From NCBI RefSeq assembly GCF_900182915.1, contig NZ_FXUG01000003.1, forward strand, positions 514,089-578,088: DNA of 64,000 nucleotides. Direction: 5' to 3'. Of this stretch, positions 29,822 to 37,761 are shown one piece after another (the stretch's first letter is position 1; every line of letters begins with the position of its first letter). Source of the stretch: Neorhodopirellula lusitana (GTDB lineage Bacteria; Planctomycetota; Planctomycetia; Pirellulales; Pirellulaceae). The position numbers and the translations under genes are program-made. The notes below the pieces were generated by a model that was given only the letters and a program-made list of their open reading frames with translations, did no database searches and had not been told where the DNA came from.

Positions 29822-31268
29822 GGTTCGACAAGACATGCCGTTTCAGTTCCTTCCGGTACGTCCCCAGTAGCGTGTCATAGTCCTTCTGGATTTTAGCAAC
29901 CACGTCCGTTCCTGACGCGACGTCTCGAACGACGGCCAACGCTCGATTCAACGATGCCGAATCCGTTGCAGGCTCAAACAACGCAACCTCCCCTTCTCCA
30001 TTAATTAACACGAACGCATTGTCGGACAATCGCAGTTTGCGAATCAACGACTCAGCATCCTTCCGTTCGTAAACAGTGACAGGCGGTGACGGAAAACCGC
30101 GAAGCTGCCGGATGAACCCAGGATCGTCTGCAATCAGATCAAACGAGCAAGAATCACCGAACGTCGGCAAAACCTGACTCCAAAACCGCAGAACCGCCGC
30201 CTGTTGCTCGCGAGCACCAGGAACCAATGCGACGAGCTGACACTTACCCGAGCCACTACCGACAATCGAATCGCCAACCTGCCTGCCAATCAACGGCGAT
30301 GGGGGTGGAGGCGGAATAGGCACAAAGGCGTCCACCGAGATCGGCCGAAACGAAGGCTGTTCGGCAAACGGCACTTCCGAATTGGACTTCGGCTGAAAGG
30401 TAGCGTCCTTCAACTCCACCGTGAGTCGCCATTCCCCGCCCAACTGCCTTAGTTCCATCGGTGGCGGCAACTCAACTCGCCGGATCAAACTGGTGGCTGC
30501 TTCGATCCAAAACACAAATCGGTCTTGATCAGACGTCACTTCAATTCGTTGCAACACCTCTCTTCCGATCCGTCCATCCTCTAACCATCCGAACGAAGCT
30601 TTCGAATCCGTATTAGACGCAAACAGCTTGCTCATCGGGTCATCGGCAAATAACCACTCAAGCTGCGGCGGTGCACCAGCCGACCCCGCCAACAGTCGTG
30701 ATCGAAGCACCTCGTCTACAAACAATCGCTCTAAACGCAAACGGCTATTGCTCGGCGCTGTCCAGGCGGCGTGCATGACTTGCGAATCAAAATTTGATGT
30801 TTCCGGCTCGTCAAACCAAGCATGCAACTCAACCTGATCCACACCGGATCGAGACGACGAAACGTTCACCCGCACTCGCGCAGCATACGCGTCGACCTTC
30901 AAAGACCGAGCATTCAGTTGCACACGCAGTGGGGCCGACAACGCATCCGCGTTACCTAACTGACCATTCGCTCCCGCTGAAGTGGATCCAGCACGTGATC
31001 GATCGTCCAAGTTCTGTAGCGTGACCTGAGCATCATCGCTGTAGTAAGAACAAACTTGATAGCGTTGAAAGACGTCACGAAGTCGAATCTGAGAATCACC
31101 ACGGTCAGCAATCAGGGTCACCGAAGACAAACGAGGCCCCGATGCCGGCCCGGCATCCGCCACCCCCGATTCAGAGGGCCGGCATCCGATACCCATGACC
31201 AACATCGCCAAAAGGCCAACCGAAGAGACCAACCGGTAAACATCCAATCGCGACAATGAAAACTCCAT
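29817..31268 (-). CDS. Putative lipoprotein with thioredoxin-like C-terminal region
   Basis: The frame is open from a GTG at 31373, but the ATG at 31268 gives a clean lipoprotein signal: basic start, LVSSVGLLAMLVMGIG, then a cysteine at residue 29 followed by RPSESG. The ATG at 31283 is the other option. Residues ~60-330 form a beta-rich domain resembling LolA/LolB-type lipoprotein carriers or outer-membrane sorting factors (ARSLKVDAYAARVRVNVSSS, FVFWIEAATSLIRRVELP). After a Pro-rich stretch (FVPIPPPPPSPLIG), residues ~355-480 read like a thioredoxin fold (QLVALVPGAREQQAAVLRFW) without a CxxC active site. Both domain calls are by general appearance. It would sit on the periplasmic face of a membrane. 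It is convergent with wecB. Confidence 0.7.
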   Translation of the reverse strand: MEFSLSRLDVYRLVSSVGLLAMLVMGIGCRPSESGVADAGPASGPRLSSVTLIADRGDSQIRLRDVFQRYQVCSYYSDDAQVTLQNLDDRSRAGSTSAGANGQLGNADALSAPLRVQLNARSLKVDAYAARVRVNVSSSRSGVDQVELHAWFDEPETSNFDSQVMHAAWTAPSNSRLRLERLFVDEVLRSRLLAGSAGAPPQLEWLFADDPMSKLFASNTDSKASFGWLEDGRIGREVLQRIEVTSDQDRFVFWIEAATSLIRRVELPPPMELRQLGGEWRLTVELKDATFQPKSNSEVPFAEQPSFRPISVDAFVPIPPPPPSPLIGRQVGDSIVGSGSGKCQLVALVPGAREQQAAVLRFWSQVLPTFGDSCSFDLIADDPGFIRQLRGFPSPPVTVYERKDAESLIRKLRLSDNAFVLINGEGEVALFEPATDSASLNRALAVVRDVASGTDVVAKIQKDYDTLLGTYRKELKRHVLSNR

Positions 31269-31839
31269 TTCAAACCAACGCATTCCAAATTCAGTCCATC
31301 GAAAGCATCGCAACTTGATGCTACCGACATCACCAACCGATTCTCTTCTAGCTATCCAGATCCACCGCGACACTCATCCGCCCTGACAAAATCCCGAGCT
31401 AGAAAAACCCGTTGCAACACAGGCCGGCATCGAGACTCATTCGCTTCCATCGACATCAGCCAAGAGCGGTGCCAACTTAGTCGGCTTACACAGTAGCTTT
31501 TTATCGGCAGCTGCCCTACCGCATTTTCGGCAAACATATTTGGCCTCGGTAATCTGCAACGCCAGAAAAGGCAGCGAATCCTCGAGAACGCTGCGTTTCC
31601 ACTTGCAAATTTCCTTTTTGGGAGGCGAGTGACTCAAATCCAGTTCCTCAGCTATAGCGATCAAATGCCGTCGGCGATGGCAGAATACAACGATTGTACT
31701 TATCCCAACGGACGTTCGGATTGATTGGTTCATTGGGTTTGCCACGTTCGTCGGGCTTGATCGTGTTCCATCACTGGAATTCGCTAGTAGTGAAGACCTG
31801 AACGTTCAGCCATCGCCCGCGCCGCGTCGATAGCCACAA
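31269..31839. other. Intergenic region with one probable small gene
   Basis: The stretch between the lipoprotein start and the next plus-strand gene contains a small conserved-looking zinc-ribbon-like frame (minus strand, ending at 31437) described separately. Apart from that I see no further gene or clear regulatory element. Confidence 0.5.
31437..31745 (-). CDS. Small zinc-ribbon-like protein
   Basis: The last ~55 residues contain KKEICKWKRSVLED followed by KYVCRKCGRAAADKKLLCKP. This spacing (CKWK, then CxxCGR and LCKP) resembles short conserved bacterial proteins that look like metal-binding ribbons. The annotated extent is from a GTG at 31745 (102 residues), but the first ~36 residues look unlike a protein. 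A TTG at 31637, preceded by a GAGG-like sequence, would give a 66-residue protein and is the more likely start. Function unknown. It lies upstream of the lipoprotein gene on the same strand, about 170 bp from it. Confidence 0.5.
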   Translation of the reverse strand: MANPMNQSIRTSVGISTIVVFCHRRRHLIAIAEELDLSHSPPKKEICKWKRSVLEDSLPFLALQITEAKYVCRKCGRAAADKKLLCKPTKLAPLLADVDGSE

Positions 31840-33399
31840 GTGTATTTCAAGGACGAAATCACCTCAGCGATGGATCGCGGTATGTTTTTCCAGGGGACCC
31901 CTGCACGCAGACGACGGCTAGCTGCGCAGCTGTGCGCAGCGACGATTGTCGCGTCCGCACCGTTCGCCACGGCAACCTGGAACCCAACCGCCCATGCTGA
32001 TCACCCCACTTCTTTCGCAGACATCTCCGACAGAGACACTCCCAATGGGAACGTGACTGCAACGGAACCGTCCACGCGAACGTGGAACCGCAGCACAACT
32101 TGGCAACCACGCCCGCTTTCTCTTCCGGCCACATCGGACCGAGACCGGTGGAGTCCCCCCGCTCCCGTGGTGCCCCAGGTATCTCAGGTTGTCATCCAAA
32201 CACCGCCCCCTGCGCCCATCGTGCGTCCCCCCGAGCCCGCACCGACGCCAGCGGAAATCCGACAACAGCGACTCGCTTTTCAACGCGCCGAAACTCGAGT
32301 CGCCCGAGAGCTAAGCCAACAGTGGACGAACAACGAACCGTTGCCACCCTCGGACCAAATCGATATCGGTTCTCGAAAATCACAACTTGCGGCAACCGCC
32401 GTTGAACAATTGCGGTTGGCCAACTGGTCAGCAAAACGAGGCGCGATCGCATCCGCTCAGGCTGCCGCCACCCAAACATTGCGAACCATCGCGTTGCTGC
32501 GCGACACGCAAGCGGGCGGCAACCTACACACCCAACAGCTCAACGAATGTTTCGTTGCCATTCGCGAATCGACCGACTTTGCTGGGCGGTATGGGCCCGT
32601 CGATACAGACGCAATCAAACGCTTGATTGAGGTTCATCAAACCCCAACACTTAAGCAAGTCTCCACTTCTCAACTGACCGCATCTCGAGCAGTCGAGGCG
32701 TACCTGCAGTTCGCTAAAACACGCCTGGTCGAAGCCACTCAAGGCGGTCCTTTAGCAGCGGAAGCAGCGATGATTCTGGCCGATGTCGAATCATGGGTTG
32801 CCGATGGTGCCGTGGAACCACCCACCGAACATTCCAAGCTACACGCATCGGCGTTGGCTTTGACCTATCGCCGAGCCGCCGTCGAGATCGCTCCCGAGAA
32901 TCCTGACGCCGCGGCAAAACTGGGACGCACGCTACTGCGACGGTCCATCCCAACGGCGGCCAAAGATTATCTACTGCAAAGCGTCAATGCCGAGCCCACA
33001 CGGCAACGTGTGGAGTCATTGCTCGAAGCCGCGGCTCGATCGGGAGACTTCATCCTGGTCGATCAGTGCGAAAAGCAGTTGGCGGCAACGCCCCTGCCCA
33101 GTGAACTGCCTATCCAAATGATGTCACCGCAGGACTTTGCTCGAACAAGCCAAACCGCGTTCACGCCTGGTTTCGCTAGCACCCCCGCCGGCACCACCCA
33201 CAACGGGTTCTCGCCCACGCCTCAGTCTCCAGCCTCGCAATCCCCAACCCCGCAATACCGTGTGGGAACTCGACCAGCGTACCGAACCGCAGCACCTCGA
33301 TCGTCGACGCCACTTGGTGCTCGAACCGATCAAATCGTCGATCCCACCTTGCCAACATCTCCGGCAGCCAACCGGTCCAATGGTCGCTTGCTTTGGTAG
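31840..33399 (+). CDS. Exported alpha-helical (TPR-like) hypothetical protein
   Basis: The frame starts at a GTG (31840); an ATG at 31870 gives a better N-terminus (MDRGMFFQGTPARRRRLAA, then a hydrophobic stretch ending ATAT), a likely signal peptide. Residues ~80-130 are Pro-rich. The middle (~140-420) is alpha-helical with repeated Ala/Leu patterns such as AIASAQAAATQTLRTIALL and AAAKLGRTLLRRSIPTAAK, resembling tetratricopeptide-type repeats. The last ~90 residues are Ser/Pro/Thr-rich. It ends 8 bp before the export-protein ATG at 33408, so the two are probably one operon, and it may be an accessory of polysaccharide export. No named family recognised. Confidence 0.75.
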   Translation: MYFKDEITSAMDRGMFFQGTPARRRRLAAQLCAATIVASAPFATATWNPTAHADHPTSFADISDRDTPNGNVTATEPSTRTWNRSTTWQPRPLSLPATSDRDRWSPPAPVVPQVSQVVIQTPPPAPIVRPPEPAPTPAEIRQQRLAFQRAETRVARELSQQWTNNEPLPPSDQIDIGSRKSQLAATAVEQLRLANWSAKRGAIASAQAAATQTLRTIALLRDTQAGGNLHTQQLNECFVAIRESTDFAGRYGPVDTDAIKRLIEVHQTPTLKQVSTSQLTASRAVEAYLQFAKTRLVEATQGGPLAAEAAMILADVESWVADGAVEPPTEHSKLHASALALTYRRAAVEIAPENPDAAAKLGRTLLRRSIPTAAKDYLLQSVNAEPTRQRVESLLEAAARSGDFILVDQCEKQLAATPLPSELPIQMMSPQDFARTSQTAFTPGFASTPAGTTHNGFSPTPQSPASQSPTPQYRVGTRPAYRTAAPRSSTPLGARTDQIVDPTLPTSPAANRSNGRLLW

Positions 33400-33407
33400 T
33401 CAATCTT

Positions 33408-35597
33408 ATGAAATCAACTTTGTTGAATCCAATGACGAAACTCCCATTCAGCACCACAGCGATCCGAGCATTCGTCGGCGCAGCTTGCTGCCTCGGCGCC
33501 GCCCTGACGACGGTGCCCTGCAATGCGCAAGAACTAATCGGTCCCGGCGACGCGATGTCGGAATCGCAAGAGCTTCCAGCACCCTCACTGCTGGGCAAAG
33601 CCACGTCGAATCCTTTTGCTCAAAGCGACTCGTTGATGCCAGCGGGATCGGACGACGAATCTGACCTACTGCTCGACGATCCGTTGAAGGATTATCGCAA
33701 GACACTCGAAGAGCATTTACTAAAGAAGGAACGTGCAAAACTGGAAGCTCGTGCACGGTTCGAGTCTCGCTCTCGCGACTTAATCCCGGCTCCCCTGCCA
33801 CCCAAGCGTCTCCCCTCGCCCACATCAACAGATGCTTACGGTAGCGATCAACCGGATGCCGAACTGGACCGACTTCGAGCCAAACTCGACTCACTTGACC
33901 TCGCCCCCGGACTCTCACTCGATAGCGAGGAAGTCCCCTCACCGAGCGACCGTCCTAAGCAAACGAAACAGCCATCGACCACCGACAGTGACCTCGATGA
34001 CCTGCTTGCTCCGCCACTTCCCAAAGCGAATCCAACTAAGCCCAAGTCGTCAACGCCCAAACTACCGCCGCCACTGCGAGAACGCAGCAACACAGCTCGT
34101 CCCCAACCGCTCGGCCAACCAGAACGACTGAAGCCAACACCACCAGCGACAAAGCGGGATGCTACCCCACAGAATCGCAACCCGATTCCCAAATATCGTG
34201 CCACCCCCGCGCCTCGCAACAACCAGACAACACGCAATCAGCCAGCGACTTCAAAGCCGGAAACAAAACGCCCCGAGACCAAGCCAGCGGAAACCCAATC
34301 TGATTCGTCAGCTTGGGCGAACAGCCGGGACGGATCAACCAAGGATGACGCACAGCCCAGTCCAATCCGCCCTCGAGAAACCCATTCGGTTTTGCAGAGC
34401 TCACCCGCCGAAGCAACCAATAGCTGGGAATCACTGGTTGATGCGGAACGCTACCGCTGGTCCACACCGGCAAGTTTCCGTCACAACGCGCCGGTTTCGC
34501 AAGTCACATGCTCCACTTGCGGCGGTTGCGTTGACCGACACGGCGTCGGTGCATGCGATCGAACCGGTGTCTACTTGGGTGTCGGCACTCGAGAAAAACC
34601 CGACTGCCAGTGCTGGCGTTGCCCCCAACAAGCCCCCTTCAACCTCTACGGTCCGGGTGGCTATGCCGGTCCCGCTCGCTCCACGCCGGTCGCCGACTAT
34701 CGCTTACGTGCTGGTGATCAACTTCAATTGACGTTCATGATCAAAACGGTTCGTACCATCGGAGCCTATCGCTTGGTGGTTGGCGATGAACTGCTAATTG
34801 AATCCGATGCCGACGAAAACCTAACCCGTGGGTCACTCGATCGCGGTCTTGAAATCCAGCCCGACGGCACGATCACGTTGCGATTTATCGGACAAGTCCA
34901 TGCCGCCGGACAAACGATTGAACAATTGCGCGAACTGCTGAACGACCGCTACGAAGAGTACTATCCCGATCCGGCGATCGACGTGACCCCCGTTCAAACG
35001 GGCAGCGTCGCTCGTCACATTCGAGAAGCAATCAGTGGCTCCGAAGGATTCAACCCACAACAAACACTGCAAACCGTAACTCCAGAAGGATCGATCCGCT
35101 TACCAAGACTCGGAGCGATCCCAACCCAAGGCCTAACCCTGGGCGAACTGAAGCGAGAAATCAATCTTCGCTACGAATCGCTAGGAGCCGGACTGGAAGT
35201 CGAAGTGGTGCTGGAAGAACAGGCTCCTCACTTCATCTACGTGCTCGGTGAAGTGGCTCAACCCGGTCAATTCGAGATCACCAATCCAACCACCGCGTTG
35301 GGCGGATTGAGCCTCGCGGGTAGCTACATTCCCGGTGCCAACCTACGACAAATCGTGATCTTCCGCCGAGGCCCGAATTGGGAACTGGTCTCCACCGTCC
35401 TCGACTTGCGAGGTGCTCTGCTTGGCAAGGCATCACGTCCGACTGACGAAATCTGGCTGCAGGATGGTGACGTGATTATCGTTCCGCCTGCACCGATTCA
35501 GTTGTTCGACCGTTTCGTGCAACAGGTCTTCACCGACGGCATCTACGGAATCGTTCCCTTCAGCGGATTCGGCTTCTCACTAGGCAACAACAACTAG
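33408..35597 (+). CDS. Wza-like polysaccharide biosynthesis/export protein with SLBB-type domain
   Basis: An outer-membrane-side polysaccharide export protein of 729 residues. The frame is open from a TTG at 33393 inside the upstream gene, but the ATG at 33408 is preferred. After a signal-like stretch (AFVGAACCLGAALTTVPCNAQ) comes a ~300-residue low-complexity Pro/Arg/Lys/Ser region, then a cysteine cluster (CSTCGGC, later DCQCWRC) at ~365-405. The export core follows: VADYRLRAGDQLQLTF, IQPDGTITLRFIGQVHAAG with YYPDPAIDV (Poly_export), a second strand pair (VTPEGSIRLPRLG), and a C-terminal SLBB segment FIYVLGEVAQPGQFEI with LQDGDVIIVPP. The long linker and cysteine cluster are not part of the usual ~380-residue Wza. 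It probably exports the polymer supplied by the epimerase genes nearby. Confidence 0.88.
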   Translation: MKSTLLNPMTKLPFSTTAIRAFVGAACCLGAALTTVPCNAQELIGPGDAMSESQELPAPSLLGKATSNPFAQSDSLMPAGSDDESDLLLDDPLKDYRKTLEEHLLKKERAKLEARARFESRSRDLIPAPLPPKRLPSPTSTDAYGSDQPDAELDRLRAKLDSLDLAPGLSLDSEEVPSPSDRPKQTKQPSTTDSDLDDLLAPPLPKANPTKPKSSTPKLPPPLRERSNTARPQPLGQPERLKPTPPATKRDATPQNRNPIPKYRATPAPRNNQTTRNQPATSKPETKRPETKPAETQSDSSAWANSRDGSTKDDAQPSPIRPRETHSVLQSSPAEATNSWESLVDAERYRWSTPASFRHNAPVSQVTCSTCGGCVDRHGVGACDRTGVYLGVGTREKPDCQCWRCPQQAPFNLYGPGGYAGPARSTPVADYRLRAGDQLQLTFMIKTVRTIGAYRLVVGDELLIESDADENLTRGSLDRGLEIQPDGTITLRFIGQVHAAGQTIEQLRELLNDRYEEYYPDPAIDVTPVQTGSVARHIREAISGSEGFNPQQTLQTVTPEGSIRLPRLGAIPTQGLTLGELKREINLRYESLGAGLEVEVVLEEQAPHFIYVLGEVAQPGQFEITNPTTALGGLSLAGSYIPGANLRQIVIFRRGPNWELVSTVLDLRGALLGKASRPTDEIWLQDGDVIIVPPAPIQLFDRFVQQVFTDGIYGIVPFSGFGFSLGNNN

Positions 35598-35616
35598 TGG
35601 GTACCACGAAACCGAA

Positions 35617-36495
35617 CTAGGACACGGGGCCCTGAATTGACAAACCGTCAAGTAGTTCCGCGGCGGCGTCGGACTTATTCAGCACGTAGTAGTGAATGCC
35701 GGGTACGCCGTTGGCCATCAAGTCGATCGTCTGCTGACGTGCGTGCTCGACTCCCACGTGAAATTGATCTTCCGCAGATTCAACTGCAGTCATCGCCGCT
35801 TCCAAATTGGCGGGGATGGCGGCCTTGCACATTCCCGCAATCCGTTGAGCCTGTTTGAAATTGGTGACCGGCAACACACCTGGCACGATCGGAATGTCGA
35901 TCCCCGCCTTCTGGCAGTCGTCACGGAAGCGGTAGAAGTCCGCATTGTCGTAGAACAACTGCGTGATCACGATGTCCGCTCCCGCGTCCACCTTTCGCTT
36001 CAAATTGTCCATGTCGGTTTTGGCATCCGGCGCTTCCTGGTGCACTTCGGGGTAACCTGCAACGGCCACGCCCAAGTCAGGGAACTTCTTGCCAATCAAC
36101 TCGACTAACTCATTCGCGTACTGCAGACCGCCGCTGGTTTGTTCAAACTGGTCCGTTCCCTTTGGCGGATCGCCACGCAGCGCGACAATGTAGTCCACAC
36201 CCATCTCGGTTGCTTTTTGCAAGTAGTCGCAAAGCTGATCCACGGTCGAGCCCACGCAAGTCAGGTGCGACGCAACGGGCAACTGGGTGATCTCTTTGAC
36301 TCGCTTAAGTACTTCCAAAGTCGCCCGCTGGCTCGAACCGCCCGCACCGTAAGTGCACGTGAAATATTGGGGCTGGAACCGCAGCAAACGCTCCACATTC
36401 TGGCATAGTAAATCGATGCCTTCGTCTGTCTTGGGTGGGAACAATTCGAAGGAAATCGTGCATCCGTCAGATTGATAGAGATCAGCCAGCGTCAT
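35617..36495 (-). CDS. metF: 5,10-methylenetetrahydrofolate reductase
   Basis: Flavin-dependent enzyme that reduces 5,10-methylene-THF to 5-methyl-THF for methionine synthesis. The ATG at 36495 gives 292 residues, the standard bacterial length; the in-frame stretch upstream to 36603 is not protein-like. Motifs include ISFELFPPKTDEG at the N-terminus with the catalytic Glu, YFTCTYGAGGSS, VASHLTCVGST, YIVALRGDPPKG, VAVAGYPEVHQEAPD and DIVITQLFYDNADFYRF, all typical of MetF. The C-terminus (HYYVLNKSDAAAELL) also fits. It converges with the export-protein gene 19 bp away. Confidence 0.96.
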   Translation of the reverse strand: MTLADLYQSDGCTISFELFPPKTDEGIDLLCQNVERLLRFQPQYFTCTYGAGGSSQRATLEVLKRVKEITQLPVASHLTCVGSTVDQLCDYLQKATEMGVDYIVALRGDPPKGTDQFEQTSGGLQYANELVELIGKKFPDLGVAVAGYPEVHQEAPDAKTDMDNLKRKVDAGADIVITQLFYDNADFYRFRDDCQKAGIDIPIVPGVLPVTNFKQAQRIAGMCKAAIPANLEAAMTAVESAEDQFHVGVEHARQQTIDLMANGVPGIHYYVLNKSDAAAELLDGLSIQGPVS

Positions 36496-36648
36496 GGAAA
36501 AGCGCAATTGTGAAGGAAAAATAGAGAAGGGAACCGCCGTAGTATAGGCGGAGCCTCCAAAAAGCCAACTTGCCATCCAAAATGCCAGATTCTGCGGCCC
36601 CATCCCACGGAATCGCCCTGATTTCCAGGCGAACCGTAGTTCAGTCGC

Positions 36649-37761
36649 CTACCGCTGATAGATCGGCAAATAGTGATAACGAACGCTCAGACTCAAAATG
36701 GCCAGAGTCGTGCAATACACCAGACCGATGTTGCGTTCCTCACCATGTTGACCATTCCAGTGTCCCGAATTGCTCTGGAAATTCAACAATTCTTCACTCG
36801 TCAATCGCTTCGCTTCCTCCGCCGCTTTGCCGCCGACTTGGTGCATCCCCTGGGCGTAATAGTACATTCCATAATAGAAGAACCGATCTTGGCTACGTGG
36901 CGGATGCTCCAATAACCATTCGGCTGCCCCGGCAACCAATGGCGAATCATATTGACCGCAAGTCTGCAGAGCCAGCAAGCCAGCCGCTGTCATTGTGAAA
37001 GACGGGTGGCGCGTCCCCGGCGTGTACGCGAAACCGCCCACACGATCACGAGGCTGTCCATCCGCGTTCATGGGCGAAGTATACGAGTTACGCAAATACT
37101 CTACCGCACTTTCAATCGCTTCCGCGGGCACATCCAAACCATCATTCTTTGCCGACCGCAAAGCCATGACCTGCCACACCGACACCGACAAATCCGAATC
37201 GCGAGCCGACGGTGTGTAACGCCAGCCACCCTGTAACCTGGGAGGCTTTCGGACGCTTTGCGACTTCAAGATCACCTTCAATGCTGCCACCAACGATTCG
37301 TGGATCCGTCTATTCTGCTCAACCGAAGCCCCCATCCCAAGCATCTCGGTCAGCATCAAGGTGACGATCCCATGCCCATACATTCGCGAACCATCCCGTT
37401 CACCAAAGTAGCCATTGGCTTGGTTACGCGGCATCAACACAAATTCGATCGCGCGGTTCAAGGCTCGACCTCTCGGTGAAACCGAATCCGGCACCACACC
37501 AATCGAAGCGAGCGCCATGATCGACAGTGCCGTCATCGCGGTCGCGTGCCCGCGATCGGTGATCGCGCCATCATCGCGTTGATGAGAAAGCAGCGAATCG
37601 ATTCCACGGTCAATGGCTCGATCTACCGCATCTGGCACATAGATTCCCTGCAGTTCGTCTGCCGCGCCAAGGCGGCTTGATGACGCCTTGATCGAGCTCG
37701 CGAGTAAACCAGTCAAGACAGCTCGGCGACTAACCGGGAACTCTCCAAAGCACTTCGTCAT
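36649..37761 (-). CDS. Tat-exported terpenoid-cyclase/prenyltransferase-repeat protein
   Basis: A 370-residue protein with a twin-arginine-type start (SRRAVLTGLLASS) and several copies of the squalene-oxidase/prenyltransferase repeat: IDSLLSHQRDDGAIT, LQGGWRYTPSARDSDLSVSV, DRVGGFAYTPG and NFQSNSGHWNGQHGEERNIG. These form alpha/alpha toroids. It lacks an obvious DxDD motif, so cyclase activity is doubtful; in planctomycetes such proteins are common, exported and uncharacterised. Its ATG overlaps the stop of the 2,036-residue protein by 4 bp (ATGA), placing it last in the five-gene operon. It probably acts in the periplasm with the VWA proteins; this is inferred from the operon. Confidence 0.85.
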   Translation of the reverse strand: MTKCFGEFPVSRRAVLTGLLASSIKASSSRLGAADELQGIYVPDAVDRAIDRGIDSLLSHQRDDGAITDRGHATAMTALSIMALASIGVVPDSVSPRGRALNRAIEFVLMPRNQANGYFGERDGSRMYGHGIVTLMLTEMLGMGASVEQNRRIHESLVAALKVILKSQSVRKPPRLQGGWRYTPSARDSDLSVSVWQVMALRSAKNDGLDVPAEAIESAVEYLRNSYTSPMNADGQPRDRVGGFAYTPGTRHPSFTMTAAGLLALQTCGQYDSPLVAGAAEWLLEHPPRSQDRFFYYGMYYYAQGMHQVGGKAAEEAKRLTSEELLNFQSNSGHWNGQHGEERNIGLVYCTTLAILSLSVRYHYLPIYQR

